This document shows positions 24,878 to 36,529 of a DNA stretch of 64,000 bases, in pieces. The DNA is taken from the NCBI GenBank assembly GCA_029237695.1, contig CM055265.1:215838506-215902505 (forward strand), written 5' to 3'. The stretch's first letter is position 1. Each line of letters starts with the position of its first letter. This DNA comes from Conchocele bisecta. Its lineage: Eukaryota > Mollusca > Bivalvia > Lucinida > Thyasiridae. The translations under genes were made by a program, and so were the position numbers. The notes under the pieces are model-generated. The model was not told the origin of the DNA. It made no database searches and saw nothing but the letters and a program-made list of their open reading frames with translations.

Positions 24878-25390
24878 TCAAAACGTTTGTGCAAGCTTCG
24901 TCATCATCGTATAACAATAATATTACTTGATGGATTGCTTCAATGTTTGGACACTTGATACATGTGAGCATTTGGAACACGCTCATGCTGCCATTAACAT
25001 GACCATGACTTTTTTTATCTTCACATTTTTGCAGAAACACTTTGCCATTTTTTTGCGTCAAAAAGTTTGTTTAAGTTTCTTCATCATCGTATAACATTAA
25101 TATTACTTGATGTATTGCTTCAATGTTTGGACACTTGATACATGTGAGCACTTGGAACACACTCATGCCGTCATTAACATGACCTTGACTTTTTTATCTT
25201 CACATTTTTGCAGAAACACTTAGCCATTTTTTTGGCGTCAAAAAGTTTTCTTCATCATCATATAACATTAATATTACTTGTTGGATTGATTCAATGTTTG
25301 GACACTTGATACATGTAATAATTTGGAACACACTCATGCTGCCATTAACATGACCTTGAGCATTTTGACATTCACCTTATGTTAGAAAGT
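24878..25390. repeat. ~175-bp tandem repeat, three units
   Basis: Units start near 24878, 25053 and 25240. They share 'attgcttcaatgtttggaca', 'cttgatacatgtgagca' and 'ttgcagaaacacttagcc'. There is no hairpin head. It abuts the family-F element at 25413. Confidence 0.65.
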
Positions 25391-25412
25391 TTCTTCAACC
25401 ATGACATTTTTC

Positions 25413-27028
25413 TTTTTTAGCTCACCTGAGCGAAGCTCATGTGAGCTATGGTTACGCAATGTGTCCGTCGTCCGTCCGTAAACATTTTCAAACGTCTTCT
25501 CCTCGGTAACCATTGGGCCTATGATCACCAAACTTCATGGTCATGGTCCTTAGGTAGGGGGATTACAAAATTGTTAAACTGACGTCATTACGTAATCCAA
25601 GATGGCCGATCTAAAAATAGCACAAATTCTTCAAAAATCTTCTTCTCAAGAACCGCCAACCAGATTTCGACAAAACTTGGTAGAAATGATCGATGTACAA
25701 TGCTCTTTCAAAGTTGTTAAAATGGTGACCCCGGGGTCAAAAATGGGCGTGGCCCGTGGGGTCAAATGGGGGTCAAATTTTATTTTTGACCGAATATGGT
25801 CATGTCATATATCAAATTGAAGGTATCAACGAGGCGATCACTCTGGTGCATCTTTTGTCGAAATCGGATGGTTATGTCATCCAGGATGGCCGCCAAAAGG
25901 TCAAAAGGTTCTTTTATTAGAGATTTCAAAATTCTTCTTCACACGAACCGCTTGGGCCCATTGTGGCCAAACTTCACAGTTATGGTCCATGGGTGAAGCC
26001 TTTTCAGATTTGTTAAAATGGAGGTCATTACGTAATCCAAGATGGCCGATCTAAAAATAGCACAAATTCTTCAAAAATCTTCTTCTCAAGAACCGCCAAC
26101 CAGATTTCGACAAAACTTGGTAGAAATGATCGATGTACAATGCTCTTTCAAAGTTGTTAAAATGGTGACCCCGGGGTCAAAAATGGGCGTGGCCCGTGGG
26201 GTCAAATGGGGGTCAAATTTTATTTTTGACCGAATATGGTCATGTCATATATCAAATTGAAGGTATCAACGAGGCGATCACTCTGGTGCATCTTTTGTCG
26301 AAATCGGATGGTTATGTCATCCAGGATGGCCGCCAAAAGGTCAAAAGGTTCTTTTATTAGAGATTTCAAAATTCTTCTTCACACGAACCGCTTGGGCCCA
26401 TTGTGGCCAAACTTCACAGTTATGGTCCATGGGTGAAGCCTTTTCAGATTTGTTAAAATGGAGGTCATTGCTAATCCAAGATGGCCACCGTCTAAAAATA
26501 TCATAAATTCTTAAAAAATCTTCTCATGAACCGCTAGCCGGATTTCGACGAAACTTGGTAGGAATGATTGATGTACAATGCTCTTTCAAAGTTGTTAAAA
26601 TGGTGACCCTGGGGTCAAAAATGGGCATGGCCCGTGGGCTCAAATTGGGATCAAATTTTATTTTTGACCAAATATGGTCATGTCATATCAAATCGAAGTT
26701 ATCAGCGAGGCGATCGCTCTGGTGAGTTATTTGCCGAAATCAGATAATTACGTCATCCATGATGGCCGCCAAATTATGTCCATTTATTCAAGATTTTGAA
26801 CGTCTTTTTCTCAGGAACCACATGGCCGATGCTGGCCAAACTTCATAGTAAGTTAAGATCCTTGAGTAAAGCATTTTCGGATTTGGTAAAATGAGTCATC
26901 GCTTAATCCAAGATGACCACCATCTAAAAATAGCTCAAATGTTTTAAAACACATATGAACTCAATGTCACATTCTCTGGTGTTCATGGAGTCAGGTGAGC
27001 GAATTAGGGCCATCATGGCCCTCTTGTT
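25413..27028 (+). mobile_element. Family-F hairpin-headed tandem element, complete
   Basis: The head is TTTTAGCTCACCTGAGCGAAG and CTCATGTGAGC. Three ~440-bp units follow, of which the first two (25584-26023 and 26024-26463) appear identical. The tail is TCAGGTGAGCGAATTAGGGC then CATCATGGCCCTCTTGTTT. 'gctcacctga' and 'tcaggtgagc' are subterminal inverted repeats. AGGGCCATCATGGCCCT is a terminal hairpin, followed by CTTGTTT. This is the clearest Helitron-like architecture in the window. It ends 200 bp before the long AMBRA1 exon. Confidence 0.75.
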
Positions 27029-27226
27029 TAAACATGCATTTCTCTGACGGTTTTTGTGATGCTTACTTTGCACATGCCCATGATCATGTTACGGTCATAT
27101 GCCTCGGCAGGCACGACACCGCTTCCGTGGCGGAATTCTTGTGTTATCACTGGTTTGTGTGCTGAAAACAGCCCCATGGGTGTATCATGTTGAATGCAAA
27201 ACAATCCATTTCTGTTTGACTTCCAG

Positions 27227-30118
27227 ATCGTATGGACCTGTATGCCGGAGTGTCGGACAGTGCGATCCTACGACCAACGTCACCCACTGACGCCCAGTAC
27301 CTGAGTATGGCACGGCAGTACGCCGCCGACGTCACAGAGCGGGCGGCTAGTCCCGGCAGTCAGCCATTCTCCCGCCACCCACCCGCCGACACGGCCAGAC
27401 CCCGCCCCTTCTCCCACCTCCTGACCACAGACACGGCTCGACCCTACAACCTCACACCCACGGACACAGCCCGGCTGTACAGGATCCAGACCTCGGATAC
27501 CACCCGGCCCTACAGCCTGGCACCCACAGACATGTCCCGGCCCTACAGCCTGGCACCCACAGACATGTCCCGGCCCTACAGCCTGGCGGTAGATGCGGCC
27601 TCCGTACCCAGCACTGTGGACCTGGGCGTGAACACCCGGCCGTACCTCACTGGTGACGACTCGAACAGCATGTCGGGCGACAGTTATGCCTCATCACACA
27701 GCCTCAGTAGCTCCGGATCACTCACGCTGAATGACGTCAATTACGGGACAGATCGCACCACTGATCTGTCACGGGAACTCTCTGACGTGAATCACGTAGT
27801 GCTGGTCGTTTATCACTTTCTGGTCCGGTCCGCAGTGTTATCGTGTCTAATATTAGTGGTGCTGATGTTAACATGGGTGCTAATGATGCTACTGTTGGTG
27901 GTTTGTCAGACAGTGTTGAGGATGTGGATGACAGTGCAATGTTACTAGGCCCCCAGGTGTGTGAGCTGCCTGTTCTGTCGCACGCTGGTCACCTGGACAC
28001 CAGTGTTGGAATGGACGTGGTACCATGTGCGTTGGCCCGGGAGACAGGAACATCGGCTGCTGTTTCAGATTCTACAACGGCCAGTGCAACAACTCTGGGA
28101 ACTTCTCTCCCTAATTTGGAATACAGGTATTTGAATTCGACCAGCAGTGAACACAGTCTGTTTGGTGATGCAGATCTGAGTCATGTGACCCATAGTTTGA
28201 GTGAAATTTCTGCTAACTATTCATCAAGTAGTGTTTCAGACAACCTGTCGGCTGTGTCGGTGAGAATGGCGACATCGGTGGAGAGTTTGGCGAGCCGTGC
28301 GCCTGGTCCGTGTGTATCGGCCAGTAGAGAGGGCATTGGTAGACCGCCGACTGCTAACACAGCCCGCAGCCTGTGTACCAGTGTTACGGAGGCAAGGCCG
28401 TGTAACCCGACCTCCAGCATGAATGGCAGCACAGGCAGATCCCTCCCATCGTACCTTCAGGACTATATAACAGAGAGAAGGATTCCAGAATTCCTACACA
28501 ATCGACATGGATGCGAAAACGCCAGCACTACAAAAGTAGCTCCAGGTTTTCTGAACATCCGTGACCGCCTTAAATACACCATTCCCCTGAGTGTACCGAG
28601 CACGTCGGCCTCACAGCGACCTGTACGTGTGATAGCAGCCACTGAGTGTACCAGTTCTGTCCGTCTGGTCTCGGCAAGTGAGCCTCTCTGTCAGTATCTC
28701 CTCACGGAAGTTCAATAATCTCACACAGTCAGCTTGTAATATAACGTCCACTCCTGGACTTAATCGTGATGGCGCGGTACACACCAATGCTGACACTGTT
28801 GTCTGTAATGTTCTATCAACGCCTGCAGTGGCGTCGGGTCGCCACATATCTCATTCCCAGTCGGCCAGCCGTGGGTAACACATCGAGCCGGTTGTATACA
28901 GGAGTCTGCAATACAGATACCCGGCCATCTACCGAGGACAGCCTGCCACCATTCCGGAGTATAGCCGAGCCGTTTGGCAGTGCAGGCATGGCGAGTTTGC
29001 TCAGCAACTATGCGCCCCTCGTGTCCACAGTGGTCGCGAGTACAAGCAGCCACGCCAGCTTGTTCCAGAATATCTACCACAACTCGCGTCCCGGTGCTGC
29101 TGACCCACCTTGGTCGCCATGGTAACCCACAGTCTGGCCATATACAGCCTGTTAACCTCTCCAATGTGAGGACTCGGTGGCCGTACTTAAACCAAAGCAG
29201 GGCTCACTATCCTAGCAGCATTATGGGACCATATCTTGAAAGTAGGGGTTTCAGCTTGGCTGATATGTCACAGCTTAGTAGTAGTGCTGGTACTCTTCAG
29301 TCAAACAATGACCAGCCATACTACCGATTGCCCATGGACAGTGTCAGTACACGTCGGTGTGTCGTGTACCGCCAGCGATAAAGCCGCGAGCAAACGGCCA
29401 GTGATACTGAGAATGAACTAAGTTGCCATCTGCCGTCCGGCCCGTATTTCCTGCCTATCTCCGAGGGTCAGGCTCGTACATACTCCTCCCAGTCAACCCA
29501 ATCAACATCAAGTTTTGAACACTCGACCGATCCGTTACTGTCGCGACGAAGTGCCGATTCTCCACGATCATGTGATAGTGGTCACGGTTCCCGGCCGAGC
29601 TCGATGGCTGGTACCCAGCCGGGCAGCCAGGAGGTGGAGGTTGTTGACAACAACAACGTGAGCACACAGCGGAACAACAACCTGCCGTACAGCCAGAACG
29701 TCGCAGAGAGCCGCACAGAGAGCCATGACTCCAACAACAACACAATTCCCCGCCCCCAAGCCAGCGCAGGACTACGCCGCATTGAGGGATAACTTCGTCT
29801 CGATGACCGATCGTATTGAACGGGAAATGGGCGAACTGAACCGGCGTATAACGGCGCTGCGGGAAAGTTTCAACGAGAGTTTAGACGCGCTGCGGCGGGA
29901 CCAGCAGCGGTACCGACAGCTGGGGGAGACGCTGGCTGAGACGGGGACGGGCGTAGCAGGGATGGGTGTGGCCGAGATGGGCACGGGCGTGGCAGTCAGC
30001 AGTGTCGTGACGACCACGGAGCATTCTAGCCAGGTTGTGGCCCCCACCATCACTGTGACCCGGCTGCGTGGCGACACCAATAGTGACGGCGATTCCACAG
30101 AGTCCGCACAGTCGCCAG
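27227..30118 (+). CDS. AMBRA1: Long middle exon of AMBRA1 (frame interrupted)
   Basis: Opens after 'gacttccag' and closes at 'tcgccag|gtaact', in phase 1 at both ends. It encodes a Ser/Thr/Pro-rich, probably disordered region like the poorly conserved middle of vertebrate AMBRA1. Visible parts are an 11-residue repeat (27388-27588), a Ser-rich region, and near 29750-29940 a charged heptad-like stretch ('DRIEREMGELNRRITALRES') likely to be a coiled coil. The frame is not continuous. It changes near 27786-27842, 28660-28715, 28766-28878 and 28974-29122, meets TAA at 29379-29381, and changes again near 29725-29789. Coding character continues across each break and the net shift is zero, so the exon length fits its splice phases. 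Uncorrected sequencing indels are the simplest cause. A decayed exon or a wild allele with compensating indels is also possible. Identity comes mainly from the downstream exons and phase continuity. Confidence 0.75.
27388..27588 (+). repeat. 11-12-residue coding tandem repeat
   Basis: About six imperfect copies of a unit like T-D-(T/M)-(A/S)-R-P-Y-S-L-A-P. The last two copies (33 bp, 'gacatgtcccggccctacag') are identical at nucleotide level. The period is a multiple of three, so copy-number change would keep the frame. Confidence 0.85.
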
Positions 30119-30411
30119 GTAACTGTCTGTAGTCGTGGAACATTTACAATAAATACAAATACATTTTACTAACTTGCACTCAGCTTATGTCGGTAGTACA
30201 AACATATACTGTTGATATTAATAGTTTGTAAGAAAATGTTTCTGCTGACAATTATATTGCTACACATTTTATTTTTGCAGTATTCCGCGATGGGATGCTT
30301 TGTGTTGTAGTGACAATATTCTGAATCGTAATAAAGTGTGTAAATTAAGCTGTCAAATTTTTTCACCAAAAGCTCGTTAGTTATCGCCTGCTCTCTTGTA
30401 TTACATAGTAC

Positions 30412-30600
30412 AGTGGAACCTCTCTAAACCGGAGGCCTAGAGACCCCATTGTGCTTAATTTAGCCCAGATAAAAAGGGGCATGGTTAGGCCGGATAAAAT
30501 GGGGCATGGTTAGGCCGGATAAAATGCGGCATGGTTAGGCCGGATAAAATGGGGCATGGTTAGGCCGGATAAAAAGGGGCATGATTCGGTCAGATGAAAA
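30412..30600 (+). repeat. ~31-bp minisatellite within a TE end
   Basis: Begins with 'tacagtggaacctctctaaa', which resembles the terminus of pogo/Tc1-type elements. Five copies of 'atggttaggccggataaaat' plus ggggc follow (30478-30590). No matching right terminus was found. Confidence 0.65.
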
Positions 30601-30757
30601 GGGGCTGGATAAAATTTGGAAAAAGTGGCACATTCAGCATGCAAAACATTTTAATATTAGCTGTAAATTACATCATCATAATAAATATAAATAATGCTAA
30701 AATACGCTGGGTACAGCACTAACTGTTCACCGTCTGTCAGAGAAACTAGCACACTCG

Positions 30758-30910
30758 TGTAGCCTGATAATTATCTATTTTGCTTGTTAGAAGCATGACA
30801 GGTGCATGACAGGTGTTACATTGATGGAATGGCTAACTGTACCGATCCTGATCAACCCGTGTTGATGGATAGGCTGATCCGGATCTACACTGGTCGCAAA
30901 ATCTGTAGCC
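30758..30910. mobile_element. MITE family M1 fragment
   Basis: Contains 'gtagcctgataattatct', 'gcttgttagaagcatgacag', 'gatccggatctacactggtc' and part of the terminal 'gcaaaatctgtagccg'. The left end is missing. Confidence 0.65.
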
Positions 30911-31020
30911 GATTTCATGAAAATTGCAATTCTTAATAATTCTTTCTTATTTTCCCCAAAATACATTATTACATATAGAACTAACCACTACATATATTTG
31001 ATGATTAAAAGTATGCAGAA

Positions 31021-31090
31021 TTATTACACTGAATTTATTACATTATCACAGCCAAAATGGCTGTGATAATGTAATAAATTCAGTATAATA
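31021..31090. repeat. ~32-bp-arm hairpin
   Basis: 'ctgaatttattacattatca' plus cagcc is followed within five bases by its reverse complement. A fragment containing 'gatgagacttgaaaccgagg' and 'ttgctgggacgtaaaaccct' (31165-31250) lies just downstream. It resembles a GGATGAGAC...CCGAGGTCC repeat common in marine invertebrates (from memory). Confidence 0.7.
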
Positions 31091-31324
31091 AAATTAATAA
31101 ATTTATCCTTAAATTGAAAATTTATCCCTCAAAGTATACTTTGCAATGTTGGTGAAATAGTCTACTGATCTTTCGGATGAGACTTGAAACCGAGGTCCCA
31201 TCCCTATATGATCTAACTGTTGCTGGGACGTAAAACCCTTTCACTGTTAGTCGCAAAACCCATAAGCCCCATTTCTCGAGTCACCACCACATTTGAGGTG
31301 ACTCCCTTGTGTGCCCTGTTGTAG

Positions 31325-31427
31325 AGTCGCCGTACCAGAATGCGCCACTGAGTCAGCCCGCCACCCTACTGGAGACGTCCCTGCGGTCCCACCATCGCGG
31401 TCGTCGACTAGTGCAGGAGGACTCGCG
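31325..31427 (+). CDS. AMBRA1: AMBRA1 exon (short, linker region)
   Basis: A 103-bp GC-rich block between acceptor 'cctgttgtag' and a perfect donor 'tcgcg|gtaagt'. It enters in phase 1, completing the g left by exon 27227-30118, and leaves in phase 2 (cg|). It encodes about 34 residues ending 'RRLVQEDS', rich in Arg, Gln and Ser. The leftover 'cg' plus the first base of exon 38660 makes CGT (Arg), so the frame runs on without a break. Sequence similarity to vertebrate AMBRA1 is weak here, as expected just before the C-terminal WD40 half. The assignment rests on splice signals, phase agreement and position. Confidence 0.75.
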
Positions 31428-31559
31428 GTAAGTCCAGTTGTCTATCATAAACACGCCTAGGCAGTAGATGTTTTATATAGCACGGCATTCCATACATTCC
31501 TGCTCGCAAGTGCTGTGAGACTTGTAATGCCACCACGATAATGGAGGGGGAATTTAGTG

Positions 31560-31760
31560 TTACCCTTGTCCGTCCGTCCGAGCTTACAAATGGATACATA
31601 TGTGGCTAGGAGAACAATAGGTTATGTAATATTCTATTGTTCCGTGATTTTATGTGGCTAAAAATGGGTTTATGTGGCTACAGAACAATAGGGATGAACG
31701 AAGGAAAAGGTTAGGTTAGTCACATAAGTATCCATTTGTAGGAACGTCCGTCCGTCCGTT
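31560..31760. mobile_element. Element ends with 'tatgtggcta' motifs and GTCCGTCC tracts
   Basis: 'caaatggatacatatgtggc' (31587 onward) and 'gtcacataagtatccatttg' (ending 31739) are inverted, each flanked by 'gtccgtccgtccg'. Between them 'gaacaatagg' occurs twice with 'tatgtggctaaaaa'. Related sequence forms the 60778-61175 tandem repeat. Confidence 0.55.
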
Positions 31761-32027
31761 CGTCCGTCCGTCTGTCACCAACCTTGTAACTTGTAAAACT
31801 GTTAAACCGTACTAGCTTGGTATGTAGCTTCCTTGTGATGAGTAGTTGCACAAAGTTTATTTTGATTTTTGATTCGACCCCCGGGTCATGGATTACCCCC
31901 CGGGTCATGGATTATTTTCCCCTTTTTGACGTAGAATTTTCTAATTTAGAATTTGGCAATTTTTCGTTGTAACTCGTAAAACTTTTGAACCGTAACAGCT
32001 ACAGACCTGAAACTTGGTACAGCCTAC

Positions 32028-32880
32028 GCTCGTTTGCTCTTAGTCCATCGGACTGTGATAAATGCTTTGAGTAACGTAACGAAATCTGAACAGGACCTCA
32101 AAATATTGCCGTACACGTTACGGGACGCAACTCCCATACGACCTGTGACACACAGAGTTACACTTTTGCAACTCTAATGTGTGTACTTGTGTTTGCCTAT
32201 ACACGCATGTGTGTAGTCGAACTAAGTATACACATCTGTATTATCAGGGTGGAACAAGAAAAGACCATTCAAAGCAGTAAAGTAATATTTTATTATTATT
32301 TTATTAAATAAAGCATGTAAAACGGAAATTAACAAGTTGTTGTGCATACCGGTCTTGATTATATATACACACAGCATTTATCAATCGGAGGGTGAATGTG
32401 AGTCTATATATACTCGGGAAACGTTTCGCATCTAATGACACATGCAAACGAGTCTGGACAAGTTGGATTTGAGAAAACCATCTTTATTGTATCTTCGATT
32501 TTTGATTGATCACTGGTGATTAAATCAGATGAGCTAAGTTTAATTGGTGTCGAGGAAATCACCTTTAACATTTATTCAAAGTTTGTTTACACAGGTTTAC
32601 ACAGGTAAACAAGCCCAGTCTTTGATCCGGTAAATTGACACCGCGAATTCGCACTTCGAGCGCAAACTGACACTGACTAACGAGAGTGAAATACTACACA
32701 TTTCTGTTTTCGGGACCTAACAATTAGTTTGAATTGGCGAAAATTTGACGTAACGAAATGTGACGTAACGGTAGCCAGTTTCATTGAAAATATTAGGATT
32801 TGAAACGGGACGTGGATACGAATTTGACGTAACGAGGGAATTTGACGTAACCGACCTTGAGTAAACGAATGTAGACTGTA
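32028..32880. mobile_element. TA-flanked DNA transposon, non-autonomous
   Basis: The left end TACAGCCTACGCTCGTTTGC and right end GTAAACGAATGTAGACTGTA are inverted with a few mismatches, and each abuts a TA. A related host repeat nearby reads 'cttggtatgtagcttcct' without interruption (31818-31836). Here the same phrase is split after 'cttggta' and resumes as 'tatgtagcttcct', giving an empty-site comparison. The interior has repeated 'tttgacgtaacg' and no long frame. It fits a Tc1/mariner- or pogo-like MITE. Confidence 0.75.
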
Positions 32881-33759
32881 TGTAGCTTCCTTATTATGAG
32901 TAGATGCGCAAAGTTTATTTTGATTTTTTATTCAACCCTCCTGGTCATGGATTATCTACCCCTTTTTGACCTTCCAATTTTTCCTTGTAAAACTTGACCG
33001 TAATAGATGTGAATTTCTATTTTTGCATTGACACTGAGCCATGGATTATCTCCACCTTTTGGACTTGGAATTTTGCCTCGTTTACAACATAGCACATAAC
33101 ATAGCACATACTATCAGCCTATTTTCCCTTATTAAAAAATATATAGAACATTTTTTGTCGTGTACAGAATATGCTTGCATTTTTATTTCACCCAATTCCA
33201 ATTTTCTTTACGGGTATATACTGAACACTGCGTTCATAAATCATTATTATATCAGTTCGTTTGGTCGTCTGTCAAAGACTGGTATATTTTTAGCCGTAAC
33301 GGGTATCAATGTTTTCCAAAATTACCGACCTACAAGGTTTAACCGAACTACACAATAAACAAAGCAAAATGTTGAAAGCCAGAAGGGCGAAACCCGTCAA
33401 AAGCATGCATTGAAATCCTTTCAACTAACCGTCTCGTCAGGATCTGCATTTAGGAAAAAACCTTATAAATGGACTTCTCTGAAAATCTTTTTTGTGACGT
33501 TTGGATCCGTCCTTAAATTAACATATTGCAGTCCATTTCATAGCTCATATCAATCTTCCATATCGGTGTTTGGGTATGACAGTCATTAAGAAAATAAAAA
33601 TCACTTTGGCGAAACGCCTGGTCCGAAGTGATCGCAGTCACTACTGCCTATTTGTGATTTCGGCAGGGCGATTTTATTTCACAACATTTGTATTCATTCA
33701 CCTATTTTGATAAAATAAAGCCTGAATAGTTATACATTATATAGATTTCATAATTCCGT

Positions 33760-34115
33760 CCGTCCGTTTGTTCGTCAGTCAGTCCATAAGTTCATCTTAA
33801 AGTTTGTGGGTACCCATTATCTCTGTAACGGTAAGTCGGATTGACCTCAAACTTCACATACTTCTTTATCATCATCCATATTTTCATTCCATACCACACT
33901 CGCGCGGCCTTCATGTCCAAGGTCAAGGTCAAATTTCTTAGAAATTTGCGTCTGTAACATTTGCGTTAAAGTTTTTGGGTACCCATTATCTCTGTAATGG
34001 TAAGTCGGATTGATTTCAAACTTCATATACATGTACTTCCTTATCATCATCCATATTTTCATTCCATAGGACACCCATGCGCCCTTCATGTCCAAGGTCA
34101 AATTACTTAGAAATG
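33760..34115. repeat. ~185-bp repeat, two units
   Basis: Two units contain 'gggtacccattatctctgta', 'ggtaagtcggattga' and 'ttatcatcatccatattttc'. A diverged relative is at 49440-49690. It looks like the remains of a 'gtccgtccgtttgttcgtc'-headed element starting near 33755. Confidence 0.65.
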
Positions 34116-35471
34116 TGCGTTTTGTTGCTGCCTTGAGATTATTCTGTTGTATAACAACTTCTGTGATTGAAACTTGGAAAAAATCTAGACCTGGACATAT
34201 CCGGTTAAGTAACTTCCAGTTATATGACTCGAATTTGGTAATTGGAAACTGAGGTTGATTCCACATTGTCAATGTTGGTACTGGTATGATGTTAAGTAAC
34301 CACCACTGGTTGGCCTTTTCGTTCTTTATTAAAGTTTAAGTACAATGTTGTTAAGGTGAACGTTCTTGATTAGGTCTGGCCACTGATAATAGCCATTTCT
34401 AGGACATTGATGATTAGTGGAGGATCTAAGCCCATAAAAACAAGGGTAGTGTGCACTTTGTGATACAAGTGTGAAATTTGGCACAAATCAACTTTGATAT
34501 ATCCTATACCATAAACGCCCAGGACACAAGCGATGTGTTATGATTTACTTCGGTTAAGTTAACTAACTATGTGCATTGGCAGATAATTGGCAGTTAGCTA
34601 GCTATCACAGTTCAAAATGGCCACCAAAATAATGACAGTTAAATATATATATACCTATGGTTGTGGTACAAGTAAATGGCACTATGTTTGAAATCAGTAA
34701 AATGGAAAATAAATTATTGTATTTTCAATCAAAATATACATTCTATATGAACACCATTATGGTATTATCACAATAGGGAACATACAGCTGGCAAAATGTG
34801 ATGTATTCCCCTAATGGGATATGCAGCTTAGTTAGTTTAGATTGCTTTATAATAGTTCCTGGCGCTAGATGCTCATATTATATATATAACTATATAAAAT
34901 CATAATTTTGTTTATACTTGATTGGGGTCTGATACCACAGCCATAGGTATATCTATTTAAGGCGAATGATGTGTCTAGTACAGATTGACATGCATGTATA
35001 TATGCTGTCTATTTATGGTTTACAGCCAATGGAATGTGCATATTATTATGTGTGGTACCGTACATGTGAAATGTTGATAATATATGAGCAATGACATACA
35101 CAACACAAATATGGGTCATTGTTGATCCAGGCCATGTATACCAACACAAGTCAGCATATATGTGCAGTCTTGTCATGGTCTTCACTTCTGATAATCCAGT
35201 AGGCGAAACCTTAAACAGGCGATACGAAATCAATTTAATTGCATGCCTATCTTGGTCTAAATAGGACAATAATAAAACATATTGGCGTTTATCAGGTCAC
35301 TGCTCATTAAAATATTAGTCGCTAAGCATTATGGTACCACCTGGTTATATGTGTACTTATATAATATAACTGTATGTTGCATTACAGGGACAACTTGATG
35401 TTCATTATCATTATGGCGTAGTCACTCGTGGCATTGGTGTTCTGCATGTAACCAGAATCTACCATCTTACT
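34116..35471. other. Unassigned intronic DNA
   Basis: AT-rich sequence with no exon and no repeat structure that I could support. Confidence 0.4.
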
Positions 35472-36382
35472 CGTGGTATCCGCCCTGACAAGTACACAGA
35501 TCGGTACATGCCAATTCATTTCGTTTGCATTTGCAGAGGCCTCTGCATGCCTTTTTGTATCCACATTTTATCAGCTCCTGGCACATCTTAGCTGATTCAG
35601 AAAGAGATGTCCAGAATGGATGCCAGCCATCACTAGTATCCTCCCATCCTCAATATGCAGGGCTGGGAATGTCAGGGTCTTGGGCAAGAGTTTGTCCCCC
35701 AACCTCATTGGTATATGGCCCGTTTGCAATGCTCTTGCAATGCTGCTTCTATTGGCGGTATGTTGTCAATTGTTCTTGAACCTTGTGAGAACAATTGCTT
35801 CCTTGCACAGTTAACGTTACTCTGATCAGATGTTCTGCTGTACAAGAGCACCATGAATCGCTGAATGGCGTTGAAGCCATCAGCAGACATTTGCACAGGG
35901 GTATTTGCAAAGACTGATCAAAGTATCTGTCAACTGTGGAAGGACTTTCCATACATCCCAACATGATTTCTTCCCATGCCCAGCAAAGAAGGAGACTGTA
36001 TCACAGCATGTGAGGCTGTGGAACATTGGCGCAATCCCTGTGCCTTCTGCGTACCAATATTTGAGAATATGTATGGGCACCAATGTACCTGAATGCTTTC
36101 CCAGTACCGAAAGCTACCCATAGCTCTTCAAAGTCTAGACGACACAGGTAGCACAACAACGTCTGTGTCTGTTGTGCGGATAGTGATTTTGGTGTGTCCC
36201 TGTTTCACACAATCAGCAATGTGAACCATCATTCGAGAATCGGCCTCCTCATGGCTGCATGGTTCAATTCCAGATGTGTCTAGTTCGGGATCAGAGCACA
36301 TCACACTTGTGTCAGCTGTCGTTACTAAGATCTTCTCGTGCTGCACCTCCTTGATTAAATACTCAGCAAGGAAGGAAAACAA
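35472..36382 (-). pseudogene. Degenerate mobile-element-associated protein (central and C-terminal part)
   Basis: Read on the minus strand, successive frames give 'CSHEEADSRMMVHIADC' and 'RTTDTDVVVLPV' (36382-36128), 'HSLTCCDTVSFFAGHGKKS' (about 36030), 'AIQRFMVLLYSRTSD' (about 35860), and a Cys-rich end 'CGYKKACRGLCKCKRNELAC' (about 35570-35500) before a stop near 35472. At least three frame changes separate them. These blocks in this order are typical of the same family of repetitive invertebrate proteins as 22277-22985, which preserves the N-terminus. The H-E-E-A-D and D-T-D-V motifs fit a PIN/FEN1-like nuclease fold, by inference. It lies antisense in an AMBRA1 intron. Confidence 0.65.
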
Positions 36383-36508
36383 TTCAGTGTGGATTTATTA
36401 AGACTGTTTGCAATGTACCTATCCCAAACAATGGCCAGTCTCTGTACGTGTTTGATAAGTCTGCTGCATAGTCTTTGAATGTGTTTGGAACACTCGTTCC
36501 TCCTTTTC

Positions 36509-36529
36509 GGGGGGGGGGGGGGGGGGGGG
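36509..36529 (+). repeat. 21-bp poly-G run
   Basis: An uninterrupted G homopolymer in AT-rich DNA. Its length is unreliable in most sequencing chemistries. Confidence 0.9.

Noticed and set aside
28760..29164. 134-codon minus-strand frame opposite the long AMBRA1 exon
   Set aside because: Antisense to Ser-rich coding sequence, which often leaves the reverse frame open. No homology or signals seen.
33041..33358. 105-codon plus-strand frame
   Set aside because: AT-rich, no codon bias, no recognisable domain, within an intron.
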